Assembly (NCBI GenBank): GCA_963794685.1
Contig: CAWCFK010000005.1
Span: 558,001-622,000, forward strand
Direction of reading: 5' to 3'
Length of the DNA: 64,000 nt
DNA from: CAVTWH01 sp963794685
GTDB lineage: Bacteria > Actinomycetota > Actinomycetes > Mycobacteriales > Micromonosporaceae
Made by a program: the position numbers and the translations under genes. Shown here piece by piece: positions 16,850 to 25,479 of the stretch (position 1 is the stretch's first letter; the number at the start of each line of letters is the position of its first letter). Below the pieces are notes generated by a model. It was not told the origin of the DNA and did not search any database. It was given only the letters and a program-made list of their open reading frames with translations.

Positions 16850-18424
16850 ATGCGACTCACCCCCCGTACGCTCCGCCTCGCCGTGTCGCTCGCCGCCACG
16901 GTGGCCGCGGCCGGCGCGGTCACCGCCACCGTGTCCGGCTCCGCGTCCGCCGCCGCCGGCTGCCGGGTCGGCTACGCCGTCACCAGCCAGTGGCCGGGCG
17001 GGTTCAGCGCCACCGTGACCGTCGACAACCTCGGCGACCCGCTCACCAGCTGGCGGCTGACGTGGTCGTTCACCGCCGGCCAGACCGTCACCCAGCTGTG
17101 GAACGGGACGGCCACCCAGTCCGGCGCCCAGGTCAGCGTCGTCAACGCCGGCTGGAACGGCGCCGTCGCCACGGGCGGCCGGATCTCGGTCGGCTTCAAC
17201 GGGTCGTGGAACAACTCGGCCAACCCGGTGCCCACCGGATTCGCCCTCAGCGGTATCGGCTGCACCGGCAGCGTGTCCAGCCCGACCGCCTCGCCCAGCC
17301 GGAGCGCGAGCACGTCCCCGACGGCCTCGGTCCGGCCCACGGCAAGCGCGTCGGTGTCGCCGAGCGTCCGGCCGAGCGCGTCGACACCGGCGTCCGGCGT
17401 GCTCAGCCAGGTGAACACACCCGGCCGGGTACGCGCGGTCGGCACCGGGGTGCAGTACACCTGGCCCGGGGTGTACTTCGAAGGCCGGTTCCGCGGCACC
17501 GGGGTGGGGCTGGTGCTCAACGACGCCAACAACGACTACGTGGTCCAGGTCGACGGGGCCACGGTGGCCACCCTGGTAACTCCCGGACAGACCACCTACT
17601 GGGTGGCCAACCTGACCAACGCCGAGCACACCGTACGGCTGGCCAAGCGTACCGAGAGCCCGTGGGCGGCCGGCGAATTCGACGGTCTGGTGGCTGCACC
17701 GGGCGGCGCCGTCCTGGACCGGCCGGCGGCCCGCAGCCGGCAGGTGGAGTTCATCGGCGACTCGTGGACCGCCGGCTATGGCAACATGTCCACCACCCGG
17801 GACTGCACCGGCAACGGCGGGGTCACCCGCAACTCCAACGCCGACAGCTCCTTCGGTGCGCTGGCCGCCCGCAGCCTGGGCGCCGACTACCAGCTCCAGG
17901 CCTGGTCCGGCCTCGGCGTGGTGCGCAACTACAACGGCCAGAGCAGCGACCTCAGCTTCCGCAGCTACTACCCCACCGACCTGCAGGCCCTGTGGAACAG
18001 CGCCACCTGGCAGAACCCCGGCACCTGGAAGCCGCAGGTGGTGGTCATCGGCCTGGGCATCAACGACTTCTCCACCGCGCTGGGCGCCGGCGAGAAGTGG
18101 GCCACCATGGACGCGCTGACTGCCGACTACCGCACGGCGTACCTGGGCTTCCTGGACAAGCTGCGGGTACAGTACGGCGCGGACACGTACCTGGTGCTGA
18201 CCTACCCGACGCTGTCCAACACCACCGCGCTGGCCGACTCCGTCCGGCAGGTGGTGGCGACGCGCAACGCGCAGGGCGACGCCCGGGTGAAGTCCCTCTA
18301 CTACGACAACAGCGCGCTCGGCCTGGACCTGACCGGCTGCGACTGGCACCCGTCCCGGCACGACGACCAGGCCATCGCCGGTGCCATCACGGGGTTCCTG
18401 GGCACCCTGCCGCTGAACTGGTGA
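16850..18424 (+). CDS. Secreted CBM2 + CE2-type acetyl (xylan) esterase
   Basis: 524 residues: signal peptide (~1-35), CBM2 (~36-140; WPGGFSATVTVDNLGDP, TSWRLTWSFTAG), Ser/Thr/Pro linker (~145-185), a CE2 N-terminal jelly roll (~190-290) and an SGNH esterase. The nucleophile motif is GDSWTAGYGN near 303, the block III Asn lies in GLGINDFS, and the catalytic His in CDWHPSRHDD near 500. CE2 enzymes deacetylate xylan and related glycans; CBM2 would target cellulose or xylan. ATG 16850 follows a GACGC stretch without a strong SD. A dead relative of its N-terminus lies at 3836. Confidence 0.9.
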   Translation: MRLTPRTLRLAVSLAATVAAAGAVTATVSGSASAAAGCRVGYAVTSQWPGGFSATVTVDNLGDPLTSWRLTWSFTAGQTVTQLWNGTATQSGAQVSVVNAGWNGAVATGGRISVGFNGSWNNSANPVPTGFALSGIGCTGSVSSPTASPSRSASTSPTASVRPTASASVSPSVRPSASTPASGVLSQVNTPGRVRAVGTGVQYTWPGVYFEGRFRGTGVGLVLNDANNDYVVQVDGATVATLVTPGQTTYWVANLTNAEHTVRLAKRTESPWAAGEFDGLVAAPGGAVLDRPAARSRQVEFIGDSWTAGYGNMSTTRDCTGNGGVTRNSNADSSFGALAARSLGADYQLQAWSGLGVVRNYNGQSSDLSFRSYYPTDLQALWNSATWQNPGTWKPQVVVIGLGINDFSTALGAGEKWATMDALTADYRTAYLGFLDKLRVQYGADTYLVLTYPTLSNTTALADSVRQVVATRNAQGDARVKSLYYDNSALGLDLTGCDWHPSRHDDQAIAGAITGFLGTLPLNW

Positions 18425-18521
18425 CGCCTGCGCTCGGGTCGGCCACCCGGCAAGTGACCGCGCGGTAGATTGGGGCCCACGCGCGCCACAGGGCGCCACA
18501 CCACGACGAGGTGGGGTTGCG

Positions 18522-19607
18522 ATGAGCCAGCAGGTCAGCGGAGTCATTTCCCGGGCCAGGGCAGCCCCGGTGGAGGTCACCACCATCGTGGTACCCGACC
18601 CGGGGCCCGGCGAGGCGCTGGTGCGGGTGCAGGCGTGCGGGGTCTGCCACACCGACCTGCACTACCGCGAGGGCGGTATCAGCGACGACTACCCGTTCCT
18701 GCTCGGGCACGAGGCGGCCGGCATCGTCGAACAGGTCGGCGACGGGGTCACCGACGTCGTCCCAGGCGACTTCGTGGTACTCAACTGGCGGGCGGTGTGC
18801 GGCACCTGCCGGGCCTGCCGGCGCGGCCGGCCGTGGTACTGCTTCGCCACCCACAACGCCACCCGGAAGATGACCCTCACCGACGGCACCCCGCTCTCCC
18901 CGGCGCTGGGCATCGGCGCGTTCGCGGAGAAGACACTCGTACACGCCGGGCAGTGCTCAAAGGTCGACCCGGCGGCCCGCCCGGCCGCCGTCGGCCTGCT
19001 CGGCTGCGGGGTGATGGCCGGCCTGGGCGCCGCGATGAACACCGGCAACGTGGGCCGGGGCGACTCGGTCGCCGTCATCGGCTGCGGCGGGGTCGGCGAT
19101 GGCGCCATCGCCGGCGCGGCGCTCGCCGGTGCCACCACGATCATCGCGGTGGACACCGACCCCCGGAAACTGGAGTGGGCGCGCGGTTTCGGCGCCACCC
19201 ACACGGTCGACGCCGGCCACAGCGACCCGGTCGCCGCGATCCGGGAACTGACCGGCGGCTTCGGCGCCGACGTGGTGATCGACGCGGTCGGCCGCCCGGA
19301 GACCTGGAAGCAGGCGTTCTACGCCCGCGACCTGGCCGGCACGGTCGTGCTGGTCGGCGTACCCACGCCGGAGATGACGGTCGAGCTGCCGCTGCTGGAC
19401 GTCTTCGGCCGCGGTGGGGCGCTCAAGTCGAGCTGGTACGGCGACTGCCTGCCCAGCCGCGACCTGCCCCTGCTGACCGAGCTCTACCGGCAGGGCCGCC
19501 TGGACCTGGACGCCTTCGTCACCGAGGAGATCGGCCTCGACCAGGTGGAGGACGCCTTCACCAAGATGCACCACGGCGCCGTGCTCCGCTCCGTGGTGCT
19601 CTTCTGA
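18522..19607 (+). CDS. mscR: S-(hydroxymethyl)mycothiol dehydrogenase
   Basis: 361 residues of the zinc-dependent MDR alcohol dehydrogenase family. Catalytic zinc ligands are in CGVCHTDLHY and GHEAAG; the structural zinc site is four Cys in CGTCRACRRGRPWYC; the NAD site is GCGGVGDGA. The sequence matches mycothiol-dependent formaldehyde dehydrogenase closely in these segments. It oxidises the formaldehyde-mycothiol adduct and its presence supports an actinobacterial host. The usual MBL-type partner is absent; a membrane protein follows 87 bases later. Confidence 0.92.
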   Translation: MSQQVSGVISRARAAPVEVTTIVVPDPGPGEALVRVQACGVCHTDLHYREGGISDDYPFLLGHEAAGIVEQVGDGVTDVVPGDFVVLNWRAVCGTCRACRRGRPWYCFATHNATRKMTLTDGTPLSPALGIGAFAEKTLVHAGQCSKVDPAARPAAVGLLGCGVMAGLGAAMNTGNVGRGDSVAVIGCGGVGDGAIAGAALAGATTIIAVDTDPRKLEWARGFGATHTVDAGHSDPVAAIRELTGGFGADVVIDAVGRPETWKQAFYARDLAGTVVLVGVPTPEMTVELPLLDVFGRGGALKSSWYGDCLPSRDLPLLTELYRQGRLDLDAFVTEEIGLDQVEDAFTKMHHGAVLRSVVLF

Positions 19608-19694
19608 CCCCGCCGCGCCGGGCCGGCCGGACCCCTGTCGTCGGGGGGCGGTTGGCCGCATGATGATCCCCGGTAGGTCGGTCCCGGGGAGGTG

Positions 19695-20342
19695 ATGATG
19701 GCGGACAGGTGGGATGCGTTCGTGGTGGCGGGCCGGGCGGCGGGCGCGGCGAGCGCCTTCGGTGGGGTGGCGCTGCTGTTGGTCCGGGGGCACGGCGGCG
19801 GCTCGGAGTTCGTGTACTTCACCACCCAGAGCAACCTGCTGGTCGGCCTGTGCTTCCTGTGGGGCGCGGCGGCCGGGCGCCGGTCGGCACCCCCGCCGTT
19901 CCTGCGCGGTGCGGTCACCCTGTACATCCTGGTGACCTTCCTGGTTTTCCACGGTGTGCTGGCCAATCCGGCCAGCGGGTTCGGCAATGGCGCGCAGCAC
20001 TTCGGGCCCCTGCACAACATCCTGCTGCACACGGTCACCCCGATCCTGACCGGGACGGACTGGGTGCTGATCCGGGTGGGGCGGCCGCGGTGGTGGTGGT
20101 CGCTGGCATGGCAGGCGTACCCGCTGGGGTATCTGGCCTTCGCGCTCGTCCGTGGGACGGTCGTGGGCAGCTACCCCTACCCGTTCCTGGATGTGCACTC
20201 GCTCGGCTACGGCGGCGTGTCCGGTGTGTCCGCCGCGCTGCTGGTGGTCTTCGTACTGCTCGGCCTGGTGGTGGTCGCGGCCGGGCGGATCGGCCGGCGG
20301 GCCGCGCCGCCTGTGGCCGCGCCGGCCGGTGGGCGGCACTGA
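19695..20342 (+). CDS. Pr6Pr-family integral membrane protein
   Basis: 215 residues with six or seven hydrophobic segments and the family signatures YFTTQSNLLVG, HNILLHTVTPILT and YPYPFLDVHS. The start could be GTG 19692, ATG 19695 or ATG 19698; GGGGAGG lies just upstream. It follows mscR on the same strand and may be co-transcribed. Function in bacteria is unknown. Confidence 0.8.
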   Translation: MMADRWDAFVVAGRAAGAASAFGGVALLLVRGHGGGSEFVYFTTQSNLLVGLCFLWGAAAGRRSAPPPFLRGAVTLYILVTFLVFHGVLANPASGFGNGAQHFGPLHNILLHTVTPILTGTDWVLIRVGRPRWWWSLAWQAYPLGYLAFALVRGTVVGSYPYPFLDVHSLGYGGVSGVSAALLVVFVLLGLVVVAAGRIGRRAAPPVAAPAGGRH

Positions 20343-20373
20343 CGTCCCCCGGTCCGTCTGGAACGCCGCTCTG

Positions 20374-20769
20374 TCAGTCGGACCGGTCCGGGGCTTCGAG
20401 TGCCTGTCTCATCTCCTCGATGCCGCGCGCCGTCCGGGCGCGGACGAGTCCGGCCAGGCTGCTCGGCAGGGCGTCGGTGATCCAGACGAGCCGGCTGCCG
20501 TGCGTCCCCTCCGGGTAGACCTGAAGCGACGCGTGGTGGTGGCGCAGCGCCGGTCGGGAACCCTCGATGACCGCGTAGGCGAGCCGGCGCTCCCGGTCGT
20601 CCACGGCGACGATGAGTTCGCGTACCAGGTGGCCGTCCGGCATGGTCAGGGTCCTGACATCGCCGTCGACCCGGACGTCCCGGACGCGCCCCGGTAGGAG
20701 CCGCCGGTGGACCGAGCCGACGTCGCGCAGGACATCCCACACCTCGTTCGGCGTTCGGGCGACGGACAC
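20374..20769 (-). CDS. SRPBCC-family polyketide-cyclase/START-like protein
   Basis: 131 residues with SRPBCC order: an N-terminal V-A-R-T-P-N-E-V-W-D-V-L entry, alternating strands, RLVWITD and a long C-terminal helix. Homologues usually start one short strand earlier. Upstream in frame, codons give I-A-S-I-R-H-E-V with an ATC at 20790 and GAGGAG six bases before it. A rare ATC start is therefore possible. Ligand unknown. Confidence 0.75.
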   Translation of the reverse strand: MSVARTPNEVWDVLRDVGSVHRRLLPGRVRDVRVDGDVRTLTMPDGHLVRELIVAVDDRERRLAYAVIEGSRPALRHHHASLQVYPEGTHGSRLVWITDALPSSLAGLVRARTARGIEEMRQALEAPDRSD

Positions 20770-20963
20770 CTCGTGGCGGATGGAAGCGATGGCAGTCTCC
20801 TCGTCAGCAGCCGCGGAATACTCCGTCGTGGTCGACCGCCCGGGCGAACTCGACGGAGTCCAGGTCGGCCGACGAGAGATTGTTCTCGATCACCTGGCGC
20901 CAGCGGCGGCTGCGCAGGACCAACCGACCCGGCGACCCAGCAGGGCAGCCGGTGCCCGGCAGC

Positions 20964-22097
20964 TCATGCCGGGTCACGCTGGGCGACGACGGCCGGGCCG
21001 GTTCCGGTGGACGGCGACTGGGCCATCCCGTTGCGTACCGTCTCCAACAGCGCCATGCCCTGCGTGGCCAGCGACGCGACCACGCTGTTGAGGCCCTCGG
21101 CACCGTCGAGCACGGTGAGGTTGGCGCCCTGCAGGCCCTGGGCGGCCGCCCGCAGCAGCTCCGGCAGCTGCTGGATGACCAGCTGATCCAGGGCGATCCG
21201 ACCCTCGGCGGCGGCAGCCTCGGCGGAGAGTTTGGTGGCGTCGGCCTGGGCGCGGGCCAGCGTGGTGATCCGCTCGGCCTCGGCCTGGGCGGGCCGGACC
21301 ACCTCGGCGATCAGTTCGGCCTGGCGCAGTTCGGCGTTCTTCTGCGCGACCAGCGCCCGCTCGACCAGGACGCTCTGCTGAGCCTGCGCGGCGGCCAGCG
21401 GGCCGGCCTGCGCGGCGGTCTGCTGGGCCCGGTCGATCTCGGCCTGGTACTGCGCCTGGGCGATGGCCGTCTGGCGGGCGTACTCGGCCTGGTTGCGCAT
21501 GCTCTCCTGCTGGGCCATGGCGCTGGCCTGGTCGGCGGCGGCCTGCGCGACCTTGGCCTCCTGGTTGACCCGGGCCTGGTGCGGCGCCGAGAGCGCCTTG
21601 ATGTAGCCGACCCCCTTGTCGTCGATCCGGCTGATCTGCAGCGAGTCGATGTCCAGACCGATGCGGGCCATCTCGATCTTGCTGGCGTCGACGATCGCGT
21701 CGGCCAGCGTCTGCTGTTCGCGGATGATCGCCTCGACCGTCATGCTGCCGATGATGCTGCGCAGATGGCCGCTGAAGATCCGGCCGACCAGGATCGACAT
21801 CTGCGACTGGTCACCCTGGAAGCGGCGGGCCGCGGCGGCGATGGACTCGTGGTCGTCACCCACCTTGAAGGCGATCACCGCCTGCACCGCGATGGTCAGG
21901 CCCTGCTTGGTGTAACAGTCCTCCTCCACCTCGGCCTCCTGCATGGCCAGGGTGAGGCGGGAAGCCTTCGAGAAGATCGGGACGACGAACGTGCCGTGCC
22001 CGGTCACGATCTTGAAGGGCAGCGCGTCCGTGCCGCGCTGCTTGCGACCGCTGATCAGCAGCGCCTCGTTGGGTGCCGGTACCCGGTAGCCGAACAT
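20964..22097 (-). CDS. Flotillin-like SPFH protein
   Basis: 377 residues. The SPFH/PHB domain covers ~1-170 (YRVPAPNEALLISGRK, EVEEDCYTKQGLTIAV, RIFSGHLRSIIGSMTVEAI). A long Ala/Glu/Gln coiled coil (~185-310) follows, with EA-rich repeats typical of flotillins. There is no N-terminal transmembrane helix; membrane association would be peripheral. It is 9 bases downstream of the NfeD-like gene, the usual partner. Together they would organise membrane microdomains. Confidence 0.9.
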   Translation of the reverse strand: MFGYRVPAPNEALLISGRKQRGTDALPFKIVTGHGTFVVPIFSKASRLTLAMQEAEVEEDCYTKQGLTIAVQAVIAFKVGDDHESIAAAARRFQGDQSQMSILVGRIFSGHLRSIIGSMTVEAIIREQQTLADAIVDASKIEMARIGLDIDSLQISRIDDKGVGYIKALSAPHQARVNQEAKVAQAAADQASAMAQQESMRNQAEYARQTAIAQAQYQAEIDRAQQTAAQAGPLAAAQAQQSVLVERALVAQKNAELRQAELIAEVVRPAQAEAERITTLARAQADATKLSAEAAAAEGRIALDQLVIQQLPELLRAAAQGLQGANLTVLDGAEGLNSVVASLATQGMALLETVRNGMAQSPSTGTGPAVVAQRDPA

Positions 22098-22106
22098 CTG
22101 TGCCTC

Positions 22107-22343
22107 TCATTCCGAGACGGTGTGGTCGCCGGATGTCGGTGACCACGGTTCGACGTCGACCTGGCGGTGGCCGCGGAAGTTGATCACCAGCACCTGGGTG
22201 CCGACCGGGATGGGATCGGTGGCGAAGGCCAGGTAGTGGTGCGGAGTGCCGGCGACGACGACCCGGATCTCGCCGGCCCGCTCGCCACCGCGGACCGCGG
22301 TGATCACCACGCCGACCTTGCCGACCAGGGCCTGACCCCGCAC
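22107..22343 (-). CDS. Soluble NfeD-like OB-fold domain protein
   Basis: 78 residues from GTG 22343 with GGGGGAG five bases before it. The sequence (ALVGKVGVVITAVRGGERAG, GTQVLVINFRG) fits the C-terminal OB-fold of NfeD proteins. The membrane helices of full NfeD are missing. Immediately upstream of the flotillin gene and clearly its operon partner. The frame stays open further 5', so a longer form cannot be excluded. Confidence 0.65.
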   Translation of the reverse strand: MRGQALVGKVGVVITAVRGGERAGEIRVVVAGTPHHYLAFATDPIPVGTQVLVINFRGHRQVDVEPWSPTSGDHTVSE

Positions 22344-22615
22344 CGCCGCTCCCCCGCTGTCGTCCGCACCGCGCGGGACGCGCGGGCCGTGACGTCGTGC
22401 ATACGGGATTGTGCACCCGTCGCGCCACCGCATCTGCCCCGGGTCCGGGAGCCTGCGTGTGACCGCGACCACCGTCCACACCGGTGGCGGCGTTGGTCGC
22501 CGATCCAGCGCAGCGGGCGCCTCCACGGCTCGTGTGCCGGCATCACCGCCGGGCAGGGTGCTGCCCCCGGAGCCGCCTGGGCAGGGCGTCTCCGGGGGCA
22601 GCGGGGACGGCCCGG

Positions 22616-24499
22616 CTACCGGCGGCTCCACTTCTGGTTGTTGCCGCCGTTGCAGGACCACAGCTCCACCACGGTGCCGTTGGCGGTGCCGTTGCCGGTT
22701 ACGTCCAGGCACAGGCCGGACAGGGCGTTGGTGATGGTGCCGTTGCTGTTGAAGGTCCACACCTGGCTGGGGGTGCCGTTGCAGGTGTAGGTGATGACCT
22801 GGGTTCCATTGGTGGTGCCGTTGCCGGCGGCGCCGAGGCACTGTCCGGCGATCTGCAGCTGGCTGGCGCCGCTGTAGGTGTACTGCTGGTTGGCGTTGCC
22901 GGCGGCGCAGGTCCAGATGTACTGCTGGATGCCGTTGGCCGGGTTGCCACGGTCGTCCAGGCACTTGCCCGACCCCTGGCCGACGATGGTGGTGGTGGAG
23001 GAGGCGGGGGTCGTGACCGGCGGAGTGGAAGCGGGAGCGGTGGTCGGCACCGTCACGCCCGGGGTCCAGGTGTAGGTGGCGACGGCGCCGGCCGGCAGGT
23101 TGTCGGTGAAGGACTGCCCGTGCCAGCTGGTGGTGAACGTCTGCTGCGAGGACGACGTGTTGGTGACGACCAGGGCCTCGGAGCCGTCCGGGTTGCGGAA
23201 CGCCACGTCGTCCAGCGACCCGCTGGTGGTGGAGGCGATCCGCTGCGCGCCCGGCGCGACGAACTTGCTGAACTGGCCGATGACGTAGTAGTCCAGGTTG
23301 TAGGTGATGGCGCCGGTGCTCTGGTTGATGGTGACCGCCGGGGTACAGGCGCCGCAGCCGCCGGGGATGACCGGGCCGTTGCTGGTGTCCTCGGCGATGT
23401 TCCACATCGTCGCCGCCTTGGCCCAGTTGCGGGTGCTCTGGATGAAGGTCTCGGCCGTCGACTGCGGGGCAATGCCGCTGGAGCACTCGGTTTCGTAGAT
23501 GTCCTTGGTCGGGAAGCTGTTGTGCATGCTGCCCATCGCGCCGAGGTTGCCCGCGTAGCAGTGCCAGGCGGTACCGGCCAGGTACTGGGCGGCGGCGGCG
23601 TTGTTCATCAGCGGTACGCCGAAGTTGCTCATCACGTTGGTGTTGAAGTCCACGCCGAGGACCACCGGGTGCAGGCCCGCCTGGTTGAGCGCCGGCCCGA
23701 GGTTGTTCGCGACGAAGGACGCTTCGTTGGCCTCGCTGAAGTTCATGTTGGGGTAGCTGCCGCTGTAGCCGGGCTCGTTCTGCGGCGTGATGGCGTAGAT
23801 GTTCACGCCCTGGGCGGCGTAGGCCTGCAGGAACTTCACGAAGTAGTTCGCCAGCGGGGCGTAGCTGCTACTGAGCAGGGTGCCGGCGCCGTTGACGTTG
23901 CTCATCTGGCCGTTGGCCTTCATCCAGCCCGGCGGGCTCCACGGGTTGGCCATCAGCTTCAGCGACGGGTTGAGCTGGGCGGCTTCCTTCAGATCCGGGA
24001 TGATGTAGGCCAGGTCGTGCGAGATGGAGAAGTGGGACAGGGTCGGGTCGGTCTGACCGGAGGGCATGTCGTCGTACGAGTACGGCTGCGCGGTGGCGGA
24101 GAAGTCCGAAGCGCCCATCGGTACCCGGACCCAACTCATCCCGATCCCGTTGGTCGGGCTGAACAGCGCGGTCATCAGCTGGGTGTGGTTGGCGGCGCTG
24201 AGCTTGTTGGAGATGAGCCAGGCCGAGGTGTCGGTCATCGCGGCCCCGAAACCGGCCATCGTCTGGTACGTGGTCGCGTCGTCGACGGTGATGTTCGGGG
24301 TGGCCGAGTTCGTGGTGAAGGCCAGGCCCGGCTGTGCGGCCAGCCGACTGCTCAGATTGCTCGTGGTCAGCCACTTCTGGACGGGCACAGCGGTATCCGC
24401 CGACGCTGACGATGACGACAGCGCGATGGTTGCCGCGCCGAGAGCGCCGGCCAGCACTGCGGCGATCGCCGTGTGAACCGCGCGGGTGCTCGGTTTCAT
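22616..24499 (-). CDS. Secreted GH30 glycosidase with ricin-type lectin (CBM13) tail
   Basis: 627 residues: signal peptide (~1-35), a GH30 (beta/alpha)8 barrel with flanking beta domain (~40-465), a Thr/Pro linker, and a C-terminal beta-trefoil lectin (~495-627). The acid/base is Glu in ITPQNEPGYSG; the nucleophile is Glu in YETECSSG. GH30 includes beta-1,6-glucanases, glucosylceramidases and xylanases; the subfamily is not assignable here. The ATG at 24499 has AAGGGAAG before it. The lectin end (CLDVTGNGTANGT) is almost the same as in the GH59 protein at 41331. Confidence 0.9.
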   Translation of the reverse strand: MKPSTRAVHTAIAAVLAGALGAATIALSSSSASADTAVPVQKWLTTSNLSSRLAAQPGLAFTTNSATPNITVDDATTYQTMAGFGAAMTDTSAWLISNKLSAANHTQLMTALFSPTNGIGMSWVRVPMGASDFSATAQPYSYDDMPSGQTDPTLSHFSISHDLAYIIPDLKEAAQLNPSLKLMANPWSPPGWMKANGQMSNVNGAGTLLSSSYAPLANYFVKFLQAYAAQGVNIYAITPQNEPGYSGSYPNMNFSEANEASFVANNLGPALNQAGLHPVVLGVDFNTNVMSNFGVPLMNNAAAAQYLAGTAWHCYAGNLGAMGSMHNSFPTKDIYETECSSGIAPQSTAETFIQSTRNWAKAATMWNIAEDTSNGPVIPGGCGACTPAVTINQSTGAITYNLDYYVIGQFSKFVAPGAQRIASTTSGSLDDVAFRNPDGSEALVVTNTSSSQQTFTTSWHGQSFTDNLPAGAVATYTWTPGVTVPTTAPASTPPVTTPASSTTTIVGQGSGKCLDDRGNPANGIQQYIWTCAAGNANQQYTYSGASQLQIAGQCLGAAGNGTTNGTQVITYTCNGTPSQVWTFNSNGTITNALSGLCLDVTGNGTANGTVVELWSCNGGNNQKWSRR

Positions 24500-24671
24500 G
24501 ATCTTCCCTTCGTGCGGAAGTGGCCTGATTGCCACCGCGGGGGTGTGGGTGCTGCTGTCCACGAACGTCGGAGTCACAGCGGTCGGGTCGCTGGTCAGCG
24601 CCGTCGCGGACCTCCTGTCGCGGGACGCCGACGCGCCACGCTTTGTCCGACAACGGCTCCAGCCGATGTGA

Positions 24672-24686
24672 GCGTTAACATAACGC
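24672..24686. promoter_or_regulatory. LacI-type palindromic operator candidate
   Basis: GCGTTA-ACA-TAACGC, perfect six-base arms, 173 bases upstream of the GH30 start. LacI-family sugar regulators of actinobacterial glycosidases typically bind such GTTA/TAAC half-sites. No LacI gene is in the window. Confidence 0.5.
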
Positions 24687-24706
24687 AGCCGAAACATCAC
24701 TGCAAT

Positions 24707-24718
24707 GGTCAATTGACC
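24707..24718. promoter_or_regulatory. Perfect 12-bp palindrome GGTCAATTGACC
   Basis: Lies 20 bases beyond the LacI-type site, further from the GH30 gene. It could be a second operator or contain a -35-like TTGACC. Only symmetry is seen. Confidence 0.3.
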
Positions 24719-24988
24719 GCCGATGATGTCAACAAAAGCCGTTATGAACAGACCGAATCAGAGGTCGTCCACCATTCGCGGGGCAGGACGCCCAGCCCAG
24801 CGGCGCCGGTCGACACGAACGCCGTCGAAACACACTCAATCGACCTCAACGAATCAGGTGAATACCGTTCCGATCCCGACCCGCACCATATTGCCGGGCC
24901 ACCATGTTGCCGCGCCGGATCAGGATTGTCCGAGCCGGGCGGGAGTTCTCGCCACCTACGCGAGTAACCTGCCCGACCCCGGGCCTCG

Positions 24989-25294
24989 TCAGCCGCGCTC
25001 CCGGCCGGGGAGCGCCGCGCCGGCCAGGAACGCTTCGTACGCCGGCCGGGCGTCCGCGTCGACCGTCGGCCTGACCCCGCTGTAGCGGGTATCGGCCCGG
25101 TCCCGGTGCGGACCGGAGATCCAGTACCGTTCGCCGGTCTCGATGTCGTGGTAGTTGGCGTCGAACATGCCCAGCTGTCGCCGCAGCGTCCTGCCGTGCC
25201 AGTAGGCGGTCTTCCAGGACCTGTTGAAGCGGACAACGCTGATCCAGCACGGGCCCAGATCAGTGCCATATCCGGTTTTCAGCTGAACGAACAT
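24989..25294 (-). CDS. Conserved small actinobacterial protein of unknown function
   Basis: 101 residues from ATG 25294 (MFVQLKTGYGTDLGPCWISV). Segments NRSWKTAYWHGRTLRR, YHDIETGERYWISGPHRDR and FLAGAALPGRERG match a family common in actinomycetes. That family is sometimes mislabelled as deoxyxylulose-phosphate synthase; the size and motifs rule that out. No signal peptide or membrane segment. Function unknown. Confidence 0.7.
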   Translation of the reverse strand: MFVQLKTGYGTDLGPCWISVVRFNRSWKTAYWHGRTLRRQLGMFDANYHDIETGERYWISGPHRDRADTRYSGVRPTVDADARPAYEAFLAGAALPGRERG

Positions 25295-25416
25295 GAGTCG
25301 GTCCGGCACGCCTGCCATCATCGCGCAGCGCCGGCAGCGCGTACACCCGGATTCGGCGGGCGATCCGGCCGAAACGCGACGCGCCTACGGCTCGACGGCG
25401 CGGAGTGCTTGGCATC

Positions 25417-25462
25417 AACTACACGTTGTGTATAGTTACTGAACTACACGCGCTGTGAAGTT
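25417..25462. promoter_or_regulatory. Two tandem operator-like dyads before the TetR gene
   Basis: Dyad one (25417-25437) and dyad two (25442-25462) each start AACTACACG and end in a complementary AGTT/AAGTT arm. They are 25 bases apart, centre to centre, and cover a tatagtta -10-like element. They lie just upstream of the TetR gene, fitting autoregulation by two repressor dimers. Confidence 0.55.
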
Positions 25463-25479
25463 CGGATCAGGGAGGTGCG

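Larger units (their letters stand above)
24500..24988. other. GH30 upstream region without a gene
   Basis: About 490 bases from the GH30 start to the end of the next minus-strand gene. No convincing coding frame. It contains two palindromes (24672-24686 and 24707-24718) and is AT-richer around 24670-24740, as expected for a regulated promoter. Confidence 0.5.

Noticed and set aside
16661..18652. 663-codon minus-strand frame opposite the CE2 esterase
   Set aside because: Antisense shadow of a GC-rich gene; the plus strand has signal peptide, CBM2 and catalytic motifs.
24742..25269. 175-codon minus-strand frame over the conserved 25.0-25.3 kb gene
   Set aside because: It overlaps the better supported 24989-25294 frame, whose motifs are conserved; composition is that of a shadow frame.
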